The notes under the pieces were generated by a model that saw only the letters and a program-made list of their open reading frames with translations, had not been told where the DNA came from and did no database searches. This document shows positions 36,701 to 43,298 of a stretch of 43,298 bases of DNA, piece by piece (positions within the stretch are counted from its first letter, which is position 1; each line of letters starts with the position of its first letter). Source of the DNA: Variovorax sp. KK3. GTDB lineage: Bacteria > Pseudomonadota > Gammaproteobacteria > Burkholderiales > Burkholderiaceae_C. The translations under genes were made by a program, and so were the position numbers. Where the stretch lies: positions 1 to 43,298 of the forward strand of contig NZ_LYVO01000064.1 in NCBI RefSeq assembly GCF_001984055.1, written 5' to 3'.

Positions 36701-38980
36701 CTACAAGGGCGGAAGAGGGTGCGCCTCGATGTCGTGCCAGGGAACGGGGAATGTCTCCACGTCGTTGTGCGGCTGATTGGGTGCGAACGATGGCAAGAGC
36801 GTGCTGGGCGGGCTCGGCGGCGAATAGCCTCCGTTTCCGAGGACCAAAGTGGCATTGAGACCAGCGCCATAGTTCGGATTCCAGGTGCCGCCGCCATGTG
36901 CGACAACCCCGCTCGGCAATTGCTGACCGACATAGGAAACACGGCCGAGGGCATCGAACGCGGTCAACTTGTGGCTGTTGAGACCATAGTGGTCATAGTC
37001 GACGAACAGCCGGGTACCGTCGTCGAAGAAGCGGGTGGAATAGTCTCGCCGTGCATTGGCGTCGAACATGGTCTGGCAACTGCTCCACGGGTTGGCGCCC
37101 GCTTCGTCGTAATCGAGTTCGAAGCGCCTGCCGTCGTCGTTGAACTCGTTGGAGCAAGATAGGCGTCCCCACTGGTCGAAGGCGTGGTGCCAGCTGCTCC
37201 ACGAGTTGGCTCCCGTCTCATCCAGGTCGACCTCCAGTCGAGAGCCGTCGTCGTAGAAATCCGCGAAGCTGTCTTCCCGGCCCGACGCGTCATAGAGATG
37301 GCGAGTGCTGCTCAACGCCGTCGCGTTTGCTTGATCGACATCCACGAGCACACGACGGCCGTCGTCGTAGAAGATGTTCTCCCAGTCGAGACGCCCCGAG
37401 GCGTCGAAGCGTTGGGCCCAAGTGCTGTCGACACGTGCATTCGCCTGGTCGAAGTCGGTCCAGTTGCGGCCACCGTCGTCGAGCGAGATGTCTCTCCAAT
37501 CGATGCGCCCCGAGGCATCGAAGTACTCGGTCCAGACGCTGTCGACGCGCACGTTGCTCTGGTCGTGGTCCACCCATTTGCGACCACCGTCATCGAAGGA
37601 GATGTCTTGCCAGTCGATGCGCCCACCCGCGTCGAAGTGCTGAGCCCAGCCGCTGTCGTTGCGCGCGTTGCCCTGGTCATAGTCGATCCAGTCGCGGCCC
37701 CCATCGTCCTGCACGACCTCGTTCCAGTCCTTGCGCCCGAACTTGTCGAGGCGAATCGACCAGATGCTGTCGCCGCGTTCGTTGTTCTGGTCATAGTCCT
37801 TGCCGGTGTAGCCGCCGTCGTCTTCGTAGATCGCGATCCAGTCGGTGCGGCCCTGGCTGTCGCGATGAATCGTCCAGATGCTGTCGCCGCGTTCGTTGGC
37901 CTGGTCGTAGTCGTAGCCGGTATAGGCGCCGTCGTCTTCCCAGACGGCGAGTGAATCGGGTCGGCCATGCGCGTCGAATGCTTGTATGCGCGTTGAATAG
38001 TCAGGGTTGTCGTGCGCCCCGTCGGTGTCGGCGATGCGGCAAATTTCGTCGCTTGCATAGTAGTCGGTTCGAGTCTGATCACCATTTGCCATCGTGTCGA
38101 TGCGCGAGGAACGATAAGCGCTGTGGTCGTAGATGTACTCCGTCACGCGGCCTCCCTCGTGCCGAATCCAGACATGGCTCGATCCGTCGTCGTAGGTCTG
38201 GCTTTCAATGGAGTAGCCTTCACTATGGAAGGTGTTTTTGGCGTGCACCAGATAGGCGGCGGCCTCCTTCGGATTCATTTTGGTGGCCTGCGTCGCATAT
38301 GTGGCCGCCCAGTCTCTATACAGGTGGTCGCTGTAAGCCCCCATCTCGACTCTGCTGTTTTCGATGAGATGCTGCGTGCGTACCTGCCCGCTCAGGCCCA
38401 ACGCATCCGCCTCTTTGGAAAGCTCGGTGAACCGTCGATAAAGCGGATTGGATTCCAGGGCCGCAGTATTCGACCCTTTGTAGTCGCTTCCTGGGAGAGC
38501 CATGATTTGCTTCCGTAGCTCGTAGCTATCCAAGCGAGATGCAGTCTCGTCGTCCAACCAGCCTCGGACGTAGGCATCTCCGCGATCCTTGGCCAAGCCG
38601 TTTCCACTCCGCAGCGACTCGTCTAGCTGCTCTCGGGTTATCAGGTTGCTGTGATGCCGACCCTCATGATTCAGATCGTCAATGAGCGACAGTACAGCGG
38701 CGTCGCTCGAGCGCCCCAGATTCTCGGGGCGCAGAACCAAGTACCCGGGCAAGCCTGACTGTGAATCGGGTGGTGCAACGTAGATGGCGCTTGCACTACT
38801 CGGCATGTTGTCTCCGGGCCCTGCCAGTCGAATCCGAATTTGCCCCGAGACCAGGTCGTCGCGCAAATCATCGAGTTGGGTGAGGGCTTGGTTGTTGAGC
38901 AGCATCAGTGTGCGACTCAAAAGAGCGGCATTGGCTTGCTGTCGGATGCCATCGAAAACGGAACTGCTAATTTGTGGCAT
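36701..38980 (-). CDS. Repeat protein with zincin-like HEGRH motif; putative type I secretion substrate
   Basis: 759 residues from ATG 38980. I do not recognise a named family for the whole protein. Residues 1-230 are helical and contain LSLIDDLNHEGRHHSNL, an HExxH match (His105, Glu106, His109). Glu145 or Glu154 downstream (DDETASRLDSYELRKQ) is a possible third metal ligand. Residues 349-690 are nine repeats in 38-residue register, each starting DDG and continuing with DYDQ, a Ser/Trp stretch, FDA.GR and DW. A Pro-rich tail (PPSPPS, PLPPL) ends the chain. No signal peptide and no GGxGxD RTX repeats are present. The gene starts 6 bases after a lipoprotein gene and lies in the same direction as a type I exporter. 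Export by that system and a peptidase or toxin role are inference. Confidence 0.8.
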   Translation of the reverse strand: MPQISSSVFDGIRQQANAALLSRTLMLLNNQALTQLDDLRDDLVSGQIRIRLAGPGDNMPSSASAIYVAPPDSQSGLPGYLVLRPENLGRSSDAAVLSLIDDLNHEGRHHSNLITREQLDESLRSGNGLAKDRGDAYVRGWLDDETASRLDSYELRKQIMALPGSDYKGSNTAALESNPLYRRFTELSKEADALGLSGQVRTQHLIENSRVEMGAYSDHLYRDWAATYATQATKMNPKEAAAYLVHAKNTFHSEGYSIESQTYDDGSSHVWIRHEGGRVTEYIYDHSAYRSSRIDTMANGDQTRTDYYASDEICRIADTDGAHDNPDYSTRIQAFDAHGRPDSLAVWEDDGAYTGYDYDQANERGDSIWTIHRDSQGRTDWIAIYEDDGGYTGKDYDQNNERGDSIWSIRLDKFGRKDWNEVVQDDGGRDWIDYDQGNARNDSGWAQHFDAGGRIDWQDISFDDGGRKWVDHDQSNVRVDSVWTEYFDASGRIDWRDISLDDGGRNWTDFDQANARVDSTWAQRFDASGRLDWENIFYDDGRRVLVDVDQANATALSSTRHLYDASGREDSFADFYDDGSRLEVDLDETGANSWSSWHHAFDQWGRLSCSNEFNDDGRRFELDYDEAGANPWSSCQTMFDANARRDYSTRFFDDGTRLFVDYDHYGLNSHKLTAFDALGRVSYVGQQLPSGVVAHGGGTWNPNYGAGLNATLVLGNGGYSPPSPPSTLLPSFAPNQPHNDVETFPVPWHDIEAHPLPPL
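36911..37936 (-). repeat. Tandem 114-base coding repeats (nine units of 38 residues)
   Basis: DDG triplets begin at residues 349, 387, 425, 463, 501, 539, 577, 615 and 653 of the encoded protein, an exact 38-residue period. The consensus is DDGGR.W.DYDQ.NAR.DS.W...FDASGR.DW..I... Units 3-5 are most alike and units 7-9 are drifted. Unit 9 is one residue short. A degenerate relative (YDDGSSHVWIRHEGGR) occurs near residue 263. Confidence 0.85.
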
Positions 38981-38986
38981 AGCTGG

Positions 38987-39766
38987 CTAGTTGGGAATGA
39001 AGTTGGCACTGATGCCAAAGGTGGCGACGCACGTTGCGCCGCGCGGTGGAGAGTCGCCAGAGTTGGCGACGCTCACGGTAAGGCTGAATCGCTTGTTCGA
39101 CGTGTAGCGCCCGGTGTGACCGCGCTTGAACATTCCCCACTCATAGGCCTCGGACCAAATGGGTCTCGGCGACTGATGAGGACTCGCGTCGCTGTTGCTG
39201 AAGTTCGCACCGGTGTAGATCGCGAGGTCGTATGCATCGATGCAAGGGACCATGCTCGGGTCCATCTTGAACGCGAGCCTGTAGATCCTTTGCCCAGCTG
39301 TCGAACTTCCGGGGGACGGACGCTGTAGCTCGGTCAAGGTGTTCAGCTGAGCCCAGAAAGGCGGGTCCGTTGGCTCAGGACGGTAGATCCATGGAGCTTC
39401 AACGCGGTAAACCTGCATACGGCTGTCGTCGTCCTTTTTCTTCCAGTCACTGGGCAAGACTTTGATCCCGAGCTTCGCCTCGAACTCCTGCAGAGTCGGC
39501 TCCCGGCTGCCAGGCTTGAAGAGTTCAATCGCCTCATCGATGAAGCGCTTGAACTCAGACGGCCAACGATCCGCTGCGCGTGCATCGCGCGGCGGCAACG
39601 GCGAGCCATCAGGCTGCGGCGTCAGCGGGATAGGCGCCGTTCCAGACACGCCGAACGAAGATCTTTCGTGCGGAACTTGCGCCGTCGTGCATGCAGCAAG
39701 GCCTGCTGCAAAGCTAAACAGGAGTAGCCTGCCTCTACATCGCTCCATTCTTAATTGCTCCATCAT
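38987..39766 (-). CDS. Putative lipoprotein of unknown function
   Basis: 259 residues from ATG 39766, with AGGA five bases upstream. The N-terminus has a charged start, a hydrophobic stretch and the lipobox LAAC with Cys26, so the mature protein should be lipid-anchored. The residue after Cys is Thr, not Asp, which favours the outer membrane. The mature part starts with a Pro-rich stretch and ends in a predicted beta-rich region (RYTSNKRFSLTVSVANSG; CVATFGISANFIPN). It is not recognised as a known family. Six bases separate it from the repeat-protein gene, so they are co-translated. It could be an outer-membrane partner or an immunity protein; neither is shown by the sequence. Confidence 0.75.
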   Translation of the reverse strand: MMEQLRMERCRGRLLLFSFAAGLAACTTAQVPHERSSFGVSGTAPIPLTPQPDGSPLPPRDARAADRWPSEFKRFIDEAIELFKPGSREPTLQEFEAKLGIKVLPSDWKKKDDDSRMQVYRVEAPWIYRPEPTDPPFWAQLNTLTELQRPSPGSSTAGQRIYRLAFKMDPSMVPCIDAYDLAIYTGANFSNSDASPHQSPRPIWSEAYEWGMFKRGHTGRYTSNKRFSLTVSVANSGDSPPRGATCVATFGISANFIPN

Positions 39767-39886
39767 TTTTTTCCTAACGGCGATCCATCTGCCCTAAAAA
39801 CTAACCGTCGCGACTGATTCATTTCATGCTTTTCCCTTCATATTGAAAGTAGACGTCAGGACGGGACAAAATATCGAACTGAAGCT
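39767..39886 (-). promoter_or_regulatory. AT-rich gap, likely promoter of the lipoprotein/repeat-protein pair
   Basis: 120 bases between the adaptor stop and the lipoprotein start. They are much richer in A/T than the neighbouring genes (TTCGATATTTTG; TTTCAATATGAA on the minus strand). The composition fits a separate promoter. No convincing -35/-10 pair could be fixed. Confidence 0.35.
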
Positions 39887-41284
39887 TTACCGCTCTCTCA
39901 AGCTACGCCGAATTCCATCCAACACCGGATCGAACAAATAGCGCCACGCGCTCCGTTCGGCAGTCGGAATGAACACCTCCGCCTGCATGCCGGGTGAGAG
40001 CACCAGCGATTGACCAGCCAGTGTGCTGGCCGTGCGCAGCGCCTCCGGGCTCACGCTGATGTGCGCCACGTAGTAGGGCGCGTTGGGCAGTTGAGGATCG
40101 ATCTGCCGGTCGGCCCCGACGTATATGACGCGCCCATCCACCTGGGGCGTCGAGCGCGCGCGATAGGCGGGCAGCACGACGTGCGCCAGCGCGCCTTGCG
40201 CCATGGCTTTCTGCGCGTCCCGGATGTCGCCGGGCACGATGCGCGCTTCGATGAGCAGCTCGGCGTTGGTCGGCACGATGTCCAAGACCGGTTCGCGCGG
40301 GCCGATGGCGGCGCCGACCGTGTTCACCTTCATGCCTACCACTTCGCCGTCGACCGGAGCCACCAATTGCTGCCGTGTCTGCGCGTCGAGGGCTGGGCGC
40401 ATGGCTTGGTCGATCTGGGCCAGTTGCGCTGTGTTTTCCTTCAACTCGTCGGCCGCTGCGCGAGCGAACTCATTGCTCTGCGCCGCAAGCTTCAGCCGCG
40501 TTTCGGCTTCCTTCTGCCGGGCTTGCGAGAGCTGGCTCTGCGCAGCCTGCATGCGAGCGCGATAGTCGGCGACAACCCTTTGCAGTTCAGCCAAGCGTGC
40601 CACGCTGATGAAGCCATCGGCCTTGAGCCTTTCGTTCATGGCGAGGTCTTGTTGCGCAAGCTTGAGAGCGGCTTCGATGATGCCAGTCAGTTCAGTTTGC
40701 GTCCTGGCCTCGCCCTGAATCTGCAAGAGCTGTTCACTTAACCATTTCTTCTGCTCGGTCTGCTGGCGGGCACGCGCAGCAAACACTTCCTGCTCACGCC
40801 GTGCGAGGGCCGCGGTCTGGACGCGTTCGCCCGTTTCGCTCGTGCTCACGCGATCGTCGCGACCGAGCGCGCCGAGATCCGGCATGAACGGCACCCCGCG
40901 CGTTTCGGCGTTCAGGCGCTGCCCCTTCAACATCTGCACCACCCATTGCTCACGCAGGGCTTGCGCACCGGCAGCGACGCGTACGTCGGCCAGCGTGACG
41001 AGTACCTGCCCCTGTTTCACTCGCTCGCCATCCTTCACATGGATCGCTGCGACGATGCCGCCTTCGGCGTGCAGCACCGTCTTGCGATGGCCTTCCGACT
41101 TCACGGTACCTTCCGCGACGACGGCGGCGGCGAGCGGCGCCAGTGCGGCCCACACGCCGAGGGCCGCCGCGCCGAGCACGGTGCCGCAAATGCCGGCACG
41201 CAAGGCGCGGCGCGTTTCCTGATGCCAAAGGGGTGCCTGGATGGCGGTGGAATCGTTGGCGGCTGGCTGGTCGAGATGGATCAT
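39887..41284 (-). CDS. Type I secretion membrane fusion (adaptor) protein, HlyD/PrtE family
   Basis: 465 residues from ATG 41284, overlapping the exporter stop (ATGA). One membrane helix is at residues 28-55 (LRAGICGTVLGAAALGVWAA). Next comes a biotinyl-lipoyl half (VLHAEGGIVAAIHVKDGERV), then a long periplasmic coiled coil (about 120-330, Ala/Gln/Glu-rich). A second lipoyl half follows (QLVAPVDGEVVGMKVNTVGA), then a beta-barrel (LLIEARIVPGDIRDAQKAMA) and the C-terminal block LSPGMQAEVFIPTAERSAW. This is the PrtE/AprE/LapC pattern. It bridges the inner-membrane exporter to a TolC-like outer-membrane channel, which is not encoded in the window. Confidence 0.93.
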   Translation of the reverse strand: MIHLDQPAANDSTAIQAPLWHQETRRALRAGICGTVLGAAALGVWAALAPLAAAVVAEGTVKSEGHRKTVLHAEGGIVAAIHVKDGERVKQGQVLVTLADVRVAAGAQALREQWVVQMLKGQRLNAETRGVPFMPDLGALGRDDRVSTSETGERVQTAALARREQEVFAARARQQTEQKKWLSEQLLQIQGEARTQTELTGIIEAALKLAQQDLAMNERLKADGFISVARLAELQRVVADYRARMQAAQSQLSQARQKEAETRLKLAAQSNEFARAAADELKENTAQLAQIDQAMRPALDAQTRQQLVAPVDGEVVGMKVNTVGAAIGPREPVLDIVPTNAELLIEARIVPGDIRDAQKAMAQGALAHVVLPAYRARSTPQVDGRVIYVGADRQIDPQLPNAPYYVAHISVSPEALRTASTLAGQSLVLSPGMQAEVFIPTAERSAWRYLFDPVLDGIRRSLRER

Positions 41285-43059
41285 TCCTGGGCCGCCCGGT
41301 TGGCCATCATGGTCTGGTTGCGCTTCACCATCCATTGCCGGACATGCTCGGTCGGCCCGAACTGTTCGACGGCTCCTTCCCTTAGCACCAGCACATGGCT
41401 TGCGAGGCTGATCAGACGTGGGCGGTGCGTGATGACGACCACGGTACGGGAGCGCTCGCGAAGGCCGCGCAGGCAACCCTCCAGCGCCAACTCGCCTTTT
41501 GCATCGAGCTGGCTGTTGGGTTCGTCCAGCACCACGAGGCTTGGCTCCTCCGCGCCCGGCGCCGCATAGATCGCGCGCGCCAAGGCCACGCGCTGGCGTT
41601 GCCCGCCCGAGAGAACATGCGCTCCGGGCTCCTGGCCTATCGGCGTGTCGTAACCCTTCGGCAAGGCGACGATCAGTTCATGCGCACCCGCGCGCTGAGC
41701 CGCAAGCACCACCGCATCGCTTTGCTCTGGCGTGAGCGTCTCCGCCGGTCGCCATAGCCTCGCAATGTTGTGGGCTACGGTTCCGGAATGCAGCAAGACA
41801 TCCTGCGGAAGAAATCCGGTCGCCCGTCCCCGCGCCTGCGGCCCGTACTGAGACAGCGCAGCGCGGTCGAGCGCAACCTCGCCCTGGGTCGGGGCCTGAA
41901 TACCCGCCAGCACACGCGCCAGCGTGCTCTTGCCGCTGCCGCTGGGACCGAGCACCGCGAGCATGCTTCCGGCCGGCAGGGCGAAGTTGACGTTATGCAG
42001 GATCGCCGCGTTGCCCGCCGAAGACCAGACGCCCAGATGACCAACGCTCAGTTCACCTCTGCTCGGCGGCAAGATGGTCTCGGGCAGTTGGCTCACCGCG
42101 TGGGCTTGGGACAGCAGGGCGTGCCGCAGTCGTGCTAGCGCATCACGCGCCTCAAGTTGCTGATTCCAGCCCCCGATCAGCGTCTCCAGCGGCGCGAGGG
42201 CCTTGCCCAGCAGGATGCTGCCTGCGATCATGACCCCGCCTGTGGCCTGCCCCCGCATCACCAGCCACGCGCCCGTCGCAAGCATCGCGATCTGCAGCAC
42301 TTGCCGAGCCAGCTTGCCTATTCCTTTCAGGCCGTGGCTCGGCAGTTCGACGGCCATTCGTGCCATGGATGCATCGTCCTTGATCGCGATGAGCGCGCTG
42401 CCGACTTGCCGCTGTTGACCGTGTGCTTGCAACACGTCGGTGAACGAAGCGACCTCGCCGCTCACGCGTTGCGCCTGAAAGTGGGCTTGTTCGGCCGATC
42501 CGACCGCGCCCCGCAGTCGCCACTCGGTCAGCCAGGCGAGCCCGATCAGAACCACCATGCCCGCGAGGGCCACCGCGCCCAACAGCGGATGAAAGGCCGC
42601 GAGGACAAACAGATAGATTGCGCACCAAGGCAAGTCGATCAATGCGAGCAACGAAGGCCCGCCCACGAACGCGCGAAGCGTGCCGACATCCCGCCAAAGT
42701 TGCGTCGAGACCGTGCCCGCCGCGAAGGACGGGCCATAAAGCGTCAATGGCATCAATGCACGCGTGAGTTGCGACTCCAGCCCCGCCGCGCGCGCTGAAT
42801 GCCATCGGACGCGGGCGGTATCGACCACCCACCACGCCACAAGCGACAGCGCGGCCGCGGCAAGCAGCATGAGCAAAGTCGCGGTGCTTCGACTCGAAAG
42901 CACGCGGTCGTAAACCTGCAGCGTGACCAAGGTGGGGATCAGGAGCAGCAGGTGAACAATGGTGCCGCCCAAGAAAGCAACGCTCCATTCGAGGGTTGAA
43001 GGCCATGCGAGGATGCGTTGCGGTTCGCCTCTACTTTCGCAATGCAAGCCGTTCACCAC
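41281..43059 (-). CDS. Type I secretion ABC exporter (PrtD/AprD-like)
   Basis: About 592 residues from GTG 43059; GTG 43056 or TTG 43047 are alternatives, and no Shine-Dalgarno sequence precedes any of them. The transmembrane domain (about 25-310) has LIPTLVTLQVYDRVLSSRST and FVGGPSLLALIDLPWCAIYL, typical of PrtD exporters. The nucleotide-binding domain has Walker A GPSGSGKST (371-379), LSGGQRQRVALARAIY (483-498), Walker B LVVLDEP (508-514) and switch His545 (ITHRP). There is no N-terminal peptidase C39 domain, so it is not a bacteriocin-processing exporter. It exports unfolded proteins using a C-terminal signal. The downstream repeat protein is the obvious local candidate. Confidence 0.93.
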   Translation of the reverse strand: MVNGLHCESRGEPQRILAWPSTLEWSVAFLGGTIVHLLLLIPTLVTLQVYDRVLSSRSTATLLMLLAAAALSLVAWWVVDTARVRWHSARAAGLESQLTRALMPLTLYGPSFAAGTVSTQLWRDVGTLRAFVGGPSLLALIDLPWCAIYLFVLAAFHPLLGAVALAGMVVLIGLAWLTEWRLRGAVGSAEQAHFQAQRVSGEVASFTDVLQAHGQQRQVGSALIAIKDDASMARMAVELPSHGLKGIGKLARQVLQIAMLATGAWLVMRGQATGGVMIAGSILLGKALAPLETLIGGWNQQLEARDALARLRHALLSQAHAVSQLPETILPPSRGELSVGHLGVWSSAGNAAILHNVNFALPAGSMLAVLGPSGSGKSTLARVLAGIQAPTQGEVALDRAALSQYGPQARGRATGFLPQDVLLHSGTVAHNIARLWRPAETLTPEQSDAVVLAAQRAGAHELIVALPKGYDTPIGQEPGAHVLSGGQRQRVALARAIYAAPGAEEPSLVVLDEPNSQLDAKGELALEGCLRGLRERSRTVVVITHRPRLISLASHVLVLREGAVEQFGPTEHVRQWMVKRNQTMMANRAAQE

Positions 43060-43112
43060 AAAAAGGCTCGAAGCGAAAACGCGCGCACGTGCATGAATGC
43101 GGCGTGAGTCAA
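43053..43112 (-). CDS. Possible leader ORF coupling translation of the exporter
   Basis: 19 codons from TTG 43112, with GAGGA eight bases upstream. The TGA (43055-43053) lies just past the exporter's GTG start at 43059. The exporter itself lacks a ribosome binding site, so re-initiation after this short frame would explain its translation. Speculative; the peptide (MTHAAFMHVRAFSLRAFLW) resembles nothing I know. Confidence 0.25.
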   Translation of the reverse strand: MTHAAFMHVRAFSLRAFLW

Positions 43113-43298
43113 GCGAATGCTCCTCGAATACCTAAACTCAAACGACGTCTCCCGAAACAAAAGCTGGCGAATCTACTTTGTGCCTTGCTCATTCGGTGCC
43201 CGTCGCGAGCAAAGTTCAGATTTCAGCGCATCAGCCGGTCGGCGTTGACCCTCCCACATATCCCGCCAGATGATCCCCCGTCACCGTCGCCCGCCCCG
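43113..43298. other. Upstream region of the type I secretion operon and window edge
   Basis: A moderately AT-rich stretch that should hold the promoter of the exporter operon; no convincing -35/-10 pair was found. On the minus strand two frames run in from the window edge and stop at 43231 and 43224. Either could be the 3' end of an upstream gene. They are too short to identify. Confidence 0.3.

Noticed and set aside
37025..37936. Regular 114-base repeats considered as a CRISPR array
   Set aside because: Units are coding, degenerate, contiguous and in frame, with no spacers and no cas genes. They are protein repeats.
36701..38980. Calling the repeat protein an RHS/YD-repeat toxin
   Set aside because: FDA.GR resembles YD-repeat wording, but the 38-residue DDG/DYDQ register, the missing RHS core motif and the missing C-terminal toxin domain do not fit.
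43224..43298. Minus-strand gene ending near the window edge
   Set aside because: Two competing frames of about 22-25 codons run off the edge; neither has a recognisable motif, so no CDS was called.

Overview
The window is very GC-rich, uses AAGGAGACAA-type ribosome binding sites and carries a tripartite tricarboxylate carrier, two high-affinity branched-chain-amino-acid-type (HAAT) ABC importers and many CoA-dependent enzymes. This points to a betaproteobacterium of the Burkholderiales, most likely Comamonadaceae and Variovorax-like. The assignment rests on style and gene content, not on a marker gene.

Left edge (1-3600). The 3' part of a TctA-type permease ends in a clean hairpin terminator. 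Three minus-strand units follow: a ribbon-helix-helix antitoxin with a ParE-like toxin, with a perfect palindrome just upstream; an alpha/beta hydrolase; and a TetR regulator. A perfect 8+8 bp palindrome (3571-3590) lies between the TetR gene and the divergent operon.

Catabolic import operon (3679-19503, plus strand). It encodes an FAH-family enzyme, an alpha/beta hydrolase, two tandem paralogous metal-dependent amidohydrolases and a complete HAAT importer (two permeases, binding protein, two ATPases). The second ATPase is fused to a UPF0261 (Tm-1-like) domain and is followed by a PEP-hydrolase-family TIM barrel. Together these two genes carry both halves of the plant Tm-1 protein. Then come a flotillin-like SPFH protein, a lone SRPBCC protein, an SRPBCC-quinone oxidoreductase fusion and a VOC protein. 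Overlapping or closely spaced genes suggest one transcript for uptake and degradation of an unidentified amide- or ester-containing, possibly cyclic substrate.

Middle (19504-36582). A decayed antitoxin remnant sits in the only gene-poor gap. A minus-strand operon encodes an alpha-methylacyl-CoA racemase-like protein, an acyl-CoA dehydrogenase and TetR. Divergent from it lie a fused indolepyruvate:ferredoxin oxidoreductase-type enzyme, a GH105/GH88-type hydrolase, a second complete HAAT importer, a family III CoA-transferase, a MaoC-type hydratase, an enoyl-CoA hydratase and an acyl-CoA ligase. This looks like a second import and CoA-dependent degradation module.

Right edge (36701-43298, minus strand). 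A different kind of locus encodes a type I secretion ABC exporter, its HlyD-type adaptor, a lipoprotein and a 759-residue protein. The last has an HEGRH zincin-like motif near its N-terminus and nine 38-residue DDG...DYDQ repeats in strict register. No TolC gene is visible. This putative secretion/repeat-protein locus and the ABC-ATPase/UPF0261 fusion are the best candidates for undescribed biology here.
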